Shown: piece by piece, positions 21,868 through 32,240 of the stretch
Layout: each line of letters opens with the position of its first letter
How positions within the stretch are numbered: the first letter of the stretch is position 1
Assembly (NCBI GenBank): GCA_964034945.1
Contig: OZ035960.1
Coordinates: forward strand, 70,544,542-70,608,541
DNA: 64,000 nucleotides
Origin: Chrysopilus asiliformis
Taxonomy: Eukaryota; Arthropoda; Insecta; Diptera; Rhagionidae
Reading direction: 5' to 3'
The notes under the pieces: generated by a model
Told to the model about the DNA's origin: nothing
The model's input: only the letters and a program-made list of their open reading frames with translations
The model's database searches: none
Program-made: the position numbers and the translations under genes

Positions 21868-22981
21868 CAGGGCCCGGATATTTAAGGCAAAAAGGCATTT
21901 TGCCTATTTTGCTTTTTTCGTTCATTTTTGTATAATAACTGCCTTTTAGGCATTTTTGCTTATTTTCCCACTTTTTCGACCATTTAGCCTTTTTTATGCC
22001 TTTTTTAATAATTCCGATCTTAAAAAGATTTATAAATTCTTAAATACCCATAAAAATTATCGTTTTTTTTTTTGATTTGGCAATGCCTATATTGATGACA
22101 GTTGTGCCAATGTGCGATCAGTTTAGTTTTGGTAGTAAATTGAAAACTTAGAAATGCCAAAAATCACACGAGAAAACCGCCTTATACTCGTGAACCTTGT
22201 AAATACATTTGGCAAAGACTGTTTCTCGACAGACGGGAGTTTGCTTTTCTGCAATATTTGCGAAAAAGTAGTGAATCGTTCAAAAAAGCATTTTGTGACA
22301 CAACACATAAAAATTGCCAAACACAGGAATTTATTGCAGAAAGCAAGTTCAAAAAAAGTTGCGTTATTCAAAAATGCAATCAGCAGAACAAGCGACTCAT
22401 CATTTTCTAAAGATTTATGTATGGCATTTGTTAAGGCAAATATTCCACTTTGGAAATTGAATAATAATATTTTGAAAGAGTTTTTTCAAAAATATTGTCA
22501 TGAAAAAAATCCAGATGAATCAAAGTTACGAAAGAATTATTGGAGACCTGCTATTTAGAAACAATTTCGCGGATTAGAAAAGAACTTTTAGGTAAGTTTT
22601 AGTTCACTTAATTATTTCTTGCAATCAGTATTAGATCCGTATTACCTATTATGGTTCTCAATGCACCTAAAGTAACGTCACTATAACAAGTTATAGGTAA
22701 AAAGCAGCGAACACTCATATTACTTAAAGGAAGTGAGACTCTTTATACGGCTATTAGCTTTTTATATATTTTTTTAAATTTATTTATATGAATTTAATTT
22801 ATCTGAATTTTTTTTTGCGAGCGTTCTGCGTTCAATTTTGTGATACATGATATGTAATATTCCTGCAAAGAAAATGCCTTTTTTTTAAATAAATGCCTTT
22901 TTTAACGCTTATTCAGTCTTTTATACTGCCTTTTTGCCTGCCTTTTTTCGCATTTTATAAGTGCCTTAAATCCGGGCCCTA
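21868..22981 (+). mobile_element. Deleted hAT transposon
   Basis: Terminal inverted repeats YAGGGCCCGGAT, 8-bp target duplication CTTATTAC (21860-21867, 22982-22989). Subterminal DNA is full of short 'ttgcctttttt' and 'aggcattt' words, likely transposase binding sites. It carries only a short N-terminal transposase ORF, so it is an internally deleted, non-autonomous derivative. Confidence 0.93.
22154..22558 (+). pseudogene. hAT transposase N-terminus with BED-type zinc finger
   Basis: A 134-residue ORF starting at ATG 22154. Residues 33-58 hold a C2H2 BED-like finger: CNIC, then a His pair in FVTQHIKIAKH. This is the DNA-binding head of hAT transposases and is also seen in the hAT-derived CGGBP1 family. 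The RNase H-like catalytic domain and the dimerisation domain are missing; the ORF stops 11 residues after ESKLRKNYW. It may be a simple deletion remnant, or could still make a DNA-binding protein able to compete for transposon ends. Confidence 0.75.
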
Positions 22982-22991
22982 CTTATTACAA

Positions 22992-23560
22992 TAAAACATA
23001 ACAAAAGCTATAATTGCCAATCTGGCAATCATTGGAGACCCGTATGGTGATATTCGTATCAAAATTCGAACAGTTGTACCAAAATTCCACTTTGAAGTCA
23101 AACTTTCCAATAAGATTTTTTAAAATTTATTCCAATCGGATTTTGATGTATGGAAGTTTTATGTATAATCATATCTTAAATAACTTTTGTTCTTGGACTT
23201 TTTTGATAAGATGCACAGTTTTTGAGATATTCACAAAAATCGTTTTCGTTTGTATGGGGAGTACCCCCCCTAATGGTCCATTTTTGCCCATTAACGAACT
23301 TAGCCTCGCATTTTACGAAAAACGGATCTGCGAAAAATTTCAAGTCTCTAGCTCAATCCGTGCGCCCGCAATCCGCGCCACAGACAGACAGACAGACAGA
23401 CGGACGGACGGACGGACAGACGGACGGACAGACAGACGGACAGACAGACGGACGGACATGCAAAATTCAACTTTTTTTTATCATTCTAAACACACTGGTG
23501 TAATTCATTTTTGTGTGTGGTGACGGGATCTTGGCGTATGGTTACCAAAAAACTTTAAAT
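22992..23560 (+). repeat. Dispersed repeat DR, copy C
   Basis: Full-length-like copy starting two bases after the hAT target duplication. It includes the TGGCAAT hairpin, the C-run with 'taatggtccattttt', a mixed (CAGA/CGGA)n tract at about 23383-23457 and the 'cactggtgtaattc' tail. Non-coding. Confidence 0.85.
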
Positions 23561-23599
23561 TCAATCGGACATAAAAAGTTTGTTCACCGTTATCTTTAA

Positions 23600-24002
23600 A
23601 CATAACAAAAGCTATAATTGCCAATCTGGCAATCATTGAAGACCCGTATGGTGATATTCGTATCAAAATTCGAACAGTTGTACCAAAATTCCACTTTGAA
23701 GTCAAACTTTCCAATAAGAATTTTTAAAATTTATTCCAATCGGATTTTGATGTATGGAAGTTTTATGTAGAATCATATCCTAAATAACTTTTGTTCTTGC
23801 ATTTTTTTGATAAGATGCACCGTTTTTGAGATATTCACAAAAACCGTTTTCGTTCGTATGGGGGGTACCCCCCCTAATAGTCCATTTTTGCCCATTAACG
23901 AACTTAGCCTCGCACTTTACGAAAAACGGATCCACGCAAAATTTCAAGTCTCTAGCTCAATCCGTGCGCCCGCAATCCGCGCCACAGGCAGACAGACAGA
24001 CG

Positions 24003-24041
<39 letters not shown>

Positions 24042-24170
24042 GGACGGACATGCTAAATTCAACTTTTTTCATCATTCTAAACACACTGGTGTAATTCCTT
24101 TTTTTGTGCGATGACGGGATCTTGGCGTTACAAACGGTAAGGCAAAGTTAATTTATACCCGTATGGTGAA
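23600..24170 (+). repeat. Dispersed repeat DR, copy D
   Basis: Second copy in the same orientation about 40 bp after copy C, with the (CAGA/CGGA)n tract at about 23992-24050 and ending 'taatttatacccgtatggtg'. The head-to-tail pair suggests tandem duplication or preference for its own sequence. Confidence 0.85.
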
Positions 24171-24194
24171 AGAGTGAAAAAAAAAACAAAAAAT

Positions 24195-25500
24195 TTAAAA
24201 AACACCCAACTAAAGAAAAACCCTAAAAAATTGTAAAACTCCTGAACAAAAAAAAATCCTTTAAAAATGATAAAATAATCATTACAGTAAATTTAAAATT
24301 TGTGTGCATCGGGAAAGCCTATTGGTCGTTGAATTTGTGTGGATTTGGAATATAATCTAGAGAATAAACAATGGGACGTGTAAAAATGGCTGCCGAGCTG
24401 AAAAACGAGCCGGGAAGCTTTAAAAATGTCGTTCTTTGTCACATTATCAAAATAACGGAAATCGCTTAATATAAGTAAAGAACTCATGTCTAGTAGCTCT
24501 AGTCCGGATGTCCACTATCTATATTATGGGCCTATACACATATGCTGATGTCTAACGCCGACGTTGACGCCTCATCTGTTTGGGGCATAACTTCCGAGAT
24601 ATTTAAATTACTGAGGTCAACCCTAATAATAAAAATAAATCCTTTAAAAAGGATAAAATAATATAATCATTGGTCGCATTCACGGTACTCAACGGTTGAG
24701 AGATTTGCTCAACAGTTGAGAGATTTACTCATCATAACCACTGATCGGACGCCATTTTTTGTATCGGAAAATTACTGCGATACTTTTCTGCTCAACCGAT
24801 GGATTGAGTATTTTGACAGATAACAACTGGCGTTTTTTCGAAGAACAAAATATTTGAAAAAACAGAATGGCTTTTCTGGATCAAATTTACAAATTAAATG
24901 ATATGGAATATAATATTTTCGAAACTCCGGAGGTGCATCACAGATTACAAACTGATAAGTTGCATTTTATTAGTTTACAAGAGATGGAAATATTTCCAAT
25001 CGTTTGAAGAAATTTTTCATTCCGCACTTTCACCGATTCACGGCCTTTAAATATTTCATGCGCAAATAAAAATGTTTGCACTAAATCTGGAATCTGTTGC
25101 AATGTTTGTGGTAACATCATCTTCAGCTAAAAACTCCAAAAACCAGTGGTTTTCCATAATTCCAACTAACAATTTTCACACAACAAATTTTCCCTCCATT
25201 TGTCTATGACAAGATTGACAGATATCAGCTGTTTAATGTATCGAGGCATTCACGAGAACTCATCGAAATTTACTCAACTGTTGAGTGTTCGTGAATGCGC
25301 CCATTGGAGTAAATTTAAAATTGGTTTGCATCAGGACAACCTTGCTCAACTAATTCAACGACCAATAGGCTTTCCCGACGCATACAAACTTTAAATTTAC
25401 TGTAATGATTATTTTATTTTTTATTCAGCAGTTTTTCAATTTTTTAGGGTTTTTCTTTAGTCGGGGGTTTTTCAAAATTTTTATTTTGTTTTTTTTTTTA
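24195..25500. mobile_element. Element with ~140-bp terminal inverted repeats, nested
   Basis: Bases about 24195-24340 and 25355-25500 are reverse complements sharing 'actaaagaaaaaccctaaa', 'ataatcattacagtaaattt' and 'gggaaagcctattggtcg'. The inside contains a second partial copy of the left arm, itself interrupted by the element at 24672-25302. No transposase was found. Confidence 0.75.
24672..25302. mobile_element. Nested inverted-repeat transposon, 631 bp
   Basis: Ends GGTCGCATTCACGG and CGTGAATGCGCCC are inverted repeats, followed inward by paired 'ctcaac.gttgag' words on both sides. A 3-bp ATT repeat flanks it (24669-24671, 25303-25305). Three-base duplications occur in PIF/Harbinger elements, though their usual site is TWA. 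Short open frames on both strands (24867-25007 plus, 24938-25120 minus) show no domain I know. Confidence 0.65.
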
Positions 25501-26190
25501 GCTAATTTTCAAAAAAAGTGAGCATAACGCTAAACATGCGTTATCTTTTTTAATTGAAATGGACCAAAATCGTAACCATTCTTTCCTTAACTCCTTATTT
25601 TTAGGAAACTGGTGGAAGGTTTTTTTGCTGGACATTTATTTCCTCTAACGCTTTGACATTTTGCCATAGCACACTTTCTACCGACCATTTTCACTTGTCG
25701 AAATCCTTTTGTGTTTAATACTGCCAAGATAAACTTATATTCATCGGTGCACGCAGAGCGCGGTTGTTACGTCACAGCACACTCGCACTGGCACGTGATG
25801 TGTACGATACAAACGGGAGTACTCCACCTCTCTAGTTGATACAATTTGATATTACCCATAGAATTTTATCTGCGCGTGGATAGCGGAATGTTGATTGAGG
25901 CTGAAAAAAGGAAGTGATCGTGATTCAAGGGTGGCAGTGGTTGCTTAATTCTCGAGTCGGATAGTCGAAATAAATTTTTTTTATTATCGCCGAAAAAGAA
26001 AATTTAGAGATTTTCTTTAAAAATCTCAAATCGGTTTTGCCGATACTCGAATTTCCGACGAAAAGAAAAAGAAAATTAAAAAGAAGTTATTCTGATGATG
26101 ATGATGATGATGGTGATGATGCGATTTTTTGTTGGAGAAAATCCTTGTTCATAAATCGGTTTGTAACTATGATCAGTTAAAATAAAATAA
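25501..26190. other. No gene recognised; short ATG-repeat tract
   Basis: Unique-looking sequence without convincing ORF, RNA gene or repeat, except a (GATGAT)n tract at 26093-26120. It is one of the few stretches that could be old unique DNA. Confidence 0.5.
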
Positions 26191-26196
26191 ACTAGG

Positions 26197-26292
26197 GGCT
26201 GGGCCCCGAACCGCTTCGCGGTTCATCCTCCTTCCGAAGGTCGGCCTTCGGCCTCCCTGCCCCCGTCGGCCTACGGCCTCGCCCCTCACACT
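26197..26292. repeat. GC-rich island of short hairpins
   Basis: About 95 bp of very GC-rich DNA in AT-rich surroundings. It has consecutive small inverted repeats GAACCGC-ttc-GCGGTTC, CCTTC/GAAGG, GGCCTTCGGCC and GGCCTACGGCC; a similar CCTTCGGCC word recurs at 26369-26378. Origin unknown. Confidence 0.7.
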
Positions 26293-26554
26293 TGAATTGT
26301 TGGAATTTGATGTATGGAGATGTTACGTAAAATTATTTATATATATTTCAGCTCTCGCCTTCCTCTTTACTCAGCCTTCGGCCTCGAGTCAAATGCATAT
26401 AGTTAACCCAAAAAAGGGAAATTTTTTTAGAGAAATTTTTCTTTGTGACCCAACGCTGTATTACAAAATCGTACTGTTTACTTACAATATATTCAATAAC
26501 GGTAAAAGGTGGTTATCCACACGGGGAAAGACAATATTGTGGGAAATGTTATTT

Positions 26555-27034
26555 TTTTCATCCAGAAGTGAAGTTAACGGTCAAATAGAAAGAGTACAAT
26601 CCACTATTTAGGAAATTATTCGTTGTCTACAAAAAGAATATACAACCAAACCAATAACCGAACTAGCAATAATTGCTACAGATCGCTACAATAATTCCAT
26701 TCATAGTGTTATAAAGGAGACTCCGGCTACCATATTTTATGGTAGACACCCATCGAAAACCTTAGAAGAACTTACCACTGCCCGTGAACAAGCAAACATG
26801 AAAACAAAACATTTGATTGAGAGAATTCAACAACAGCGATTAAATTATGAAAACAAAAAACGTAAAGACCCAAAAAATTACAATACTGGAGATATAATTT
26901 ATGTAAAAGCCCCTGGAAGGAAAGGGAAATTAAAGCAAAAATTCGTTAAAGAAATTGTCAAAGACAACCATAGAGTCACTGTCACAACATTTAGTGGTAA
27001 ACGAATCCACAAAACAAACATTAAAAATGACTAG
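26555..27034 (+). pseudogene. Errantivirus-type integrase C-terminal fragment
   Basis: Begins within the integrase core near the catalytic Glu (NGQIERVQST, where the E of IER fits) and continues with DRYNNSIHSVIKETPATIFY and a C-terminal basic region (GDIIYVKAPGRKGKLKQKF), ending in TAG at 27032-27034. An in-frame TAG at 26609-26611 breaks it, and everything upstream in pol is missing. Its position directly before an env gene is the gene order of insect errantiviruses. It is an old endogenous copy, inactive as it stands. Confidence 0.85.
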
Positions 27035-27098
27035 TTCTCTATAAACTAATCCCATTTTCTCACAATAGATCCTTATTTTCAGGTTTGCCACCTTTTGG

Positions 27099-27897
27099 TT
27101 GGCCAACGCTAATGTCAAAATATTTGAATATACCAACACACCCCTCGCCACAATTAAAGTGGGACCGGGACGAATTACAAAAGGAAACTTCAAAATAATT
27201 CACATCATCAATCTTACAGATTATATTCAAGCTCATGAAACCATAATTGCACTCGTTAATTCCAAAATTAACGATTCTTCTCCTTTAATACCCCAAATTA
27301 GACACCTCCAGTATAACATAGAAACCCAATTACAAGAACTCAAGCCACACAAAATAAAAAGATCTATCAGTTGGATAGGATCGGCTTGGAAATGGATCGC
27401 AGGATCACCTGATGCCAATGATCTTGAAACAATCCTGACTACACAAAATCAACTCATAGAGAACAATAAACAGCAAATTATAATCTACAAAAGAATTTTT
27501 GACGTCTCTAATAAGATACTAAAAAATTATAATGAAATACTTCACGCAGACCTAGCACAGAACATTTTCAATAAATTATTAATAATGAAACATGAAATAG
27601 ACCAAATCACGGATTCAATACATTGGGCAAAAAAGGGAATAATTAATACAAAGATCCTAGATAGGAAAGAGTTGGAACAAATAATCAAAGTTACACAAAC
27701 CCTACCCTATAACAATGAAGCAAATAATCAAATGAAGGAACAAATAATCAAAGTTACACAAACCCTACCCTATAACGTTATACGTCAAAAATGTAGCACA
27801 TTTCAGGATGTTTCAATATGCAAAAACAATGATTTAATAAATCTTTCAAGAGAATCTTGCATTCCCAAGTTAATAGCGGGTATCAATGCAAATTGTA
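27099..27897 (+). pseudogene. Errantivirus-type env (F-like), truncated
   Basis: Membrane fusion protein gene related to baculovirus F. A splice-acceptor-like tract ending TTTTCAG lies at about 27072-27082, as expected because env of these elements is made from a spliced RNA. Near residue 88 a basic cleavage site (HKIKR) is followed by SISWIGSAWKWIAGSPDAND, the family signature. Two copies of a 14-residue segment (EQIIKVTQTLPYN) come from a tandem duplication at about 27676-27776. The gene is cut at 27897 by a pogo-type element; the transmembrane part is absent. Confidence 0.87.
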
Positions 27898-28231
27898 GGG
27901 GAGACTGGGATATTCTGGACCGCATTTTCATTTTGGCTAAAAACTCGCAAAAAAATAACTTTTTCTGAAAATTTCAAAGCTTGAATTTGTAGTACGATAA
28001 ATAACCTCTCTTTGGGTCACAGCAGTTCGGTCAAATTGTATTAAATTATACAAGTTTTATCAGTTGGCGCAAAAATGGCGTTTTTGCGATTTTGAAAAAT
28101 CTCGGGGTATTGTAGACCACTTTGTAAATCGATTAAAAATGGAAAAAATGTGATAGACAAACTTTTTTTTTGATTCATATATTTATTATATAACAGACAA
28201 AGTGAAATGAAGTGAAAAATTGCAATGAAAA

Positions 28232-28572
28232 TCAGTCCGAAACGCAATGTTCGCAAGTCCAGTAACTTGCAGTCATTCCGGAGCATCCCAAGTGAACAGC
28301 TCGATCGCACACGTTGCAATGGATGGTATTTCGGCGGTTCATTTTTTTTGGCATATTTTTCTTACAAATTATGCAGAAATCGATGTATTCTTCCACCTCA
28401 CAATCGGTTGAAGATGGTTGTTTCTTCTGTGATGTCTTCGATTTGACACGATCTTTTTGCTTTTTCGATTATGGTTTATCACCTTTTCTCTCCAATCTCT
28501 TTCGCTTCATATCAGCCTTCTCACGAAGGTCATTTACATCCTCTGGCGATGTCAAAACGGCCGATTTAGAAA
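28232..28572 (-). pseudogene. Transposase C-terminus with PHD-like zinc finger
   Basis: On the minus strand a frame ending in TGA at 28232-28234 encodes a Cys/His-rich end: FCIICKKNMPKK, then IHCNVCDRAVHLGC and WTCEHC, spacing typical of the PHD-like fingers found at the C termini of insect pogo-type transposases. An in-frame TAA lies upstream after KRLERKGDKP. The catalytic DDE domain and CENP-B-like DNA-binding domain are missing. The 5' limit is the Helitron insertion at 28573. Confidence 0.72.
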
Positions 28573-28695
28573 CTAGCTTGTATACCCGTCGTTGCTGGGT
28601 TAAGCTTTTTGTCTAAATTTTAGAATACGAAGAAAACCGGAAGGAACAGACAGACAGACAGGCAGACATACATCAACTCATTTTTATATATTAGT
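28573..28695 (-). mobile_element. Very short Helitron-like insertion
   Basis: On the minus strand it begins near TACTAATATATAAAAATGAG, has a (TGTC)n tract, and ends CGACGGGTATACAAGCTAG, with a CCC/GGG hairpin before the terminal CTAG, followed by T. Beginning and end resemble the larger Helitron at 4006-6518. About 120 bp, non-coding. Confidence 0.6.
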
Positions 28696-29197
28696 ATGAT
28701 TGCCGAAAATCTAATGCTGTGTTTTTGCATGAAAAAACACTTATATGCATCAAATACACAAAGTTTGCTTGTCAAATGTCAAGAATTGAGTGGTCCATAA
28801 TTCTCCGACAAAAGTGGTCCACAATTCCCCGAATGCTCTTTTTTACAATATGGCAGCTATTAGTAACCCAATGCAAACTTCATGCAAAATTTCTTGTCAG
28901 TGTCGAATGCTTAAGGCTCCGCGAATATTATCAATATATTTACTTGAGTTGATTCTCGAAAAATGTGGTTAAATTTAAGCGAAACACAAAGTGAAAAAAA
29001 AAATTTCGAAGTATCACTTTTCTATTTGCTATCGAAGCGAGGTGATAGTGCGTATACACAAGTCGAGTACTGTTAGGAAAATTAGCTTAACATGAGGCAA
29101 ACTGATTACAGTTATTTGCAGCTACCAACCACTACTAGGGGGAAAAAAATGACGCTGGTCCGTAATTCCCCGTGGTCCAGAATACCCCAGTCTCCCC

Positions 29198-29962
29198 TAA
29201 TAATTGGCATTTTCAAAGCGATTTTGCATTTTCTAATCAAATCACACAATTTGAAATAAAAATCTTTCGAAAAACTATTAAAACTTATTGAATGAAATCA
29301 AGTTTACATTCAAAGTCCATTTTTTTTAACAAATTTTTTTGATTTTACAAACGACTTTAGCTAGAGATCTGAAATTTTGCACAAATGCAAGTAACGTAAA
29401 GAGAAAGAATTGGTAAACAAATGGGGAAAATCGGATGACTCGTTCCCTCCTTCCCACTGAAAATTGTTGTTTTTGGCGGGTTTCTCGAAAACGGTTTACC
29501 ACATCAAAAAAGTTTCGAAGAAAAAAGTGTTTAGAATACAATTTTACATAATTCGGCCATACGTCAAAATTCAATCTGACCACTCTTTCTCCCTTTTTTT
29601 AATTTTTCAATTAAATTTCTGCCACTACGGGTTAGTTTACGGTTCAAAAAAGTTGTAGAGAATTGTATTTAGCATCTAATAGTAAAAAGTTGCATTAAAA
29701 CATGTAACCAAAAAAGGAGTTCTCTCGAATTTACCGAATCTATTCCTCGCCGTGAAAAAATTTGTAAAAATTTTTTTCTCACGATACATTTTTTTTTGTT
29801 AAAAAAATCGAAGAAATTTTCACAGGGGAAAACAAGCAAATGGACTTCGAATGTAAACTTGATTTCATTCAATAAGTTTTAATAGTTTTTCGAAAGATTT
29901 TTATTTCAAATTGTGGGATTTGATTAGAAAATGCAAAATCGCTTTGAAAATGCCAATTATTA
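29198..29962. mobile_element. Foldback element with ~130-bp arms
   Basis: About 29198-29325 and 29830-29962 are near-perfect reverse complements (outermost TAATAATTGGCATTTTC), around a 500-bp loop of AT-rich sequence. The pogo element abuts its left tip, so that transposon seems to have used a TA at or beside the foldback end. No gene. Confidence 0.85.
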
Positions 29963-30077
29963 TGTAATTTTATCCATTAACCCTAATCCGCACACCCGGT
30001 GACTTTGAGTCACCGTTTCAGTTTTAAGAGTGATTGTTACGATGCCAATACTAATGCCAATACTATTTAAAAACGAA

Positions 30078-30186
30078 AAAAAGCAAGGTGTCTGTCTCGT
30101 AGAGACGGCCAGAAGACGTGGATCCGCCTACTACGATCGCCAATAGATATTTAAGTAAGAAATTTTAGTGAAAAGGAAATTAAGGA
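30078..30186 (+). repeat. Dispersed repeat X, first copy
   Basis: A ~105-bp sequence with 'gcaaggtgtctgtctcgtag', the perfect palindrome GTCTC-gta-GAGAC and 'acgtggatccgcctac', repeated in the same orientation at 39518. It is better conserved and more GC-rich than its surroundings. Not a tRNA or rRNA that I can recognise. Confidence 0.75.
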
Positions 30187-30202
30187 AACAAATTTTTATT
30201 TA

Positions 30203-30440
30203 AAACATAACAAAAGCTATAATTGCCAATGTGGCAATTATTGAAAATCCGTATGGTGATTTAAGTGAACGGCGAACAGTTGTATCAAAATTCCAGTTTG
30301 AAGTCAAACTTTCTAATTAGATTTTTTTTTAAATTTATTCCAATCGGATTTTGATGTATGGGAGTTTTATGTAGAATCATATCCTAAATAACTTTTGTTC
30401 TTGCACTTTTTTGATAAGATGCACCGTTTTTGAGATATTC
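30203..30440 (+). repeat. Dispersed repeat DR, copy E, truncated
   Basis: Left ~240 bp of DR, with hairpin, ending at 'tttttgagatattcgg' before the C-run. The right part is missing. Confidence 0.8.
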
Positions 30441-30689
30441 GGTTTCATAATTTTATAATATAATAATTTTATTTATAAGTAATTGGTTTATGATAAGAGA
30501 AGTATGAAATAAATATCATACATACAGTGTTCAAAACACTCCCATTTCTAGTCTTTCGTTCAAATTAGTTATATATAATGATGAAGGTTTTACATAAATT
30601 TACTACTATTTCATCGATTCTACTACTATTTTTCGGCCGATTTACTACGATTTCGAAGATCAAAAATCTCACAACTATAATGCTGGGAG

Positions 30690-31225
30690 CGAAATATCGT
30701 TCTCCCACTAGTAAAATGCATACTTATATATGTGTGTGCATCATACCTAACAGCCATCGCTCGAGGCTTTCATTCATTTTTATGCGAGACCCACAAACCG
30801 TTTTGAACAAGAAGCGAAACTTAAATAGAAATCATTTTCGTTCCCAAGAACGAGAGTCGGAAACCACTGCAAACGCTTTTGCCGTTAAGAGCGAAAAGAA
30901 CGAAATAACATGACATTCAGATTCAATACACACAAAGGAGGAGCATAAAAAGAGTATAAATGTGAAATCTGTACTACAAGCAGCAAACACAGAATAGCAG
31001 CGGCAGTAAAAATTTTGATTTCGATCTTTAAAAAAATAATTGAACATAGTTTAACATAACAAAATACCCTAAATAATACTTTAATGTAGGCCTCATCTTA
31101 TAACACAGTTTCTGTCCGGATGTCACCACAAACTATCGAGTTTCATCGATTGCAAATTTGTTATCATGGCAGCAAGCCGATTTTCTAATTTGTACCCCCA
31201 TAACCAAAATCCAAGACGTATCCAC
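30690..31225. repeat. Segment shared with 40.3-41.0 kb (Y and Z blocks)
   Basis: Block Y (about 30690-30845) matches 40290-40440 in inverted orientation; block Z (about 30910-31225) matches 40665-40965 in direct orientation. Z contains 'gcataaaaagagtata' and 'ctgtact.caagcagca', compatible with a promoter or solo LTR, and a 'catcgattgcaaatttgtta' segment. An open frame at 30578-30913 has no recognisable domain. Confidence 0.7.
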
Positions 31226-31282
31226 GTCAAAAATTCGATTTTTTTTACTACAACAATAATAGTTCGCTTTTATGAAATTCAC

Positions 31283-31683
31283 CCTTAATCCACGCAGGGG
31301 GTGACTTACAGTCACCATATAACGGTTTTACCAGCAAAGAAAGGTTTTTTTGGTATCACTTTGCTTCTGTTTCGTAAAATATCGGACCGTAGTAGGGGAT
31401 AATAACTGGAGCATTTCCCAAAAGAGAAATCGTTGCTTCCTGTGTCCCCATTGCTAAGGTCGCGCTTTGAAGCAAATATGTGCAAATGCAAAAAAAATGT
31501 TTGTAACGAAAATTTTTGAAAATCTATTTTATGCTACAATTATAAAGAGTACGAATGATGTACATATATATAAATAAATATTATTAACTGAATTATAAAA
31601 TGCAAATTCAAGAATTTTTTTTTTATTAAATCATTCTTTTTTTCGGCATGGTGACTGTGAGTCACCGCCTGCGTGGATTAAGG
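31283..31683. mobile_element. MITE with GTGAC...GTCAC ends, 401 bp
   Basis: Inverted ends CCTTAATCCACGCAGG, each followed inward by a small palindrome (GTGACTTACAGTCACC on the left, GTGACTGTGAGTCACC on the right). A single related end lies at about 29983, there preceded by TTAA. TTAA next to CCYTAATCC hints at piggyBac-type MITEs, but the flanks of this copy are not clear TTAA sites. Confidence 0.75.
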
Positions 31684-31940
31684 ACAAAATTAGCCTGAGC
31701 TGATTAGGCTTAAATGGGACGAAAACAGGAAAATGAAAAATGAAATTTCTCCTTCTGTGGCCACCGTGAGATTTTCGGTGATTTTCGTCGTTCCCAGGCC
31801 GTTTTCTTCACAGATCTTTTACCTGTTTTACGGCAAAATACCTGCAAAATAGATACGCATAAAAACGAAGCATCCACTTAAAATTTGGAATATTGCAAAT
31901 TTAATTTATTTTCATTTTGGCGGGAATTTCCATAGTTTTC
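31684..31940. other. No feature recognised
   Basis: AT-rich spacer between the MITE and the LINE target duplication, with no ORF or repeat I can support. Confidence 0.5.
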
Positions 31941-32240
31941 AAGTAATTGTTGGTGATCAGGCGTCTGTTGCGGGGGGAATAGGTTGGCAGCTTGCTGTCG
32001 GCCCCGTAACCTGTAACAGCATCAAGGTCCTCATCACTGTTCCGGTCATGCTTCGGGCAGTGGGGAGGGGATCGATGGTTGTAGCAGAGGGTCAACCCTG
32101 TTACGATTCGCAAGTGTACGCATTGCCTCTTCGTGGCGATCACTGGTAACTAGTTATTCTAGGCTAAAATGCGACGCTAAAGGAGAAACCCTTGACAAAA
32201 AACCCCAATCCAAGGTGGAACAGCATATGCCGATGGATGA

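Larger units (their letters stand above)
27898..29197 (-). mobile_element. Deleted pogo/Tc1-type DNA transposon
   Basis: Terminal inverted repeats start GGGGAGACTGGG and extend 24 bp with one mismatch; flanked by TA on both sides (27896-27897, 29198-29199), the duplication of the Tc1/mariner superfamily. Copies of a subterminal word like GTGGTCCANAATTCCCCG occur near 28788, 28812 and 29152-29185 and, inverted, near 28092. It retains only the 3' end of a transposase gene and contains a tiny Helitron. Confidence 0.88.

Noticed and set aside
29326..29872. Short ORFs in the foldback loop
   Set aside because: No homology recognised and the DNA is low-complexity AT.
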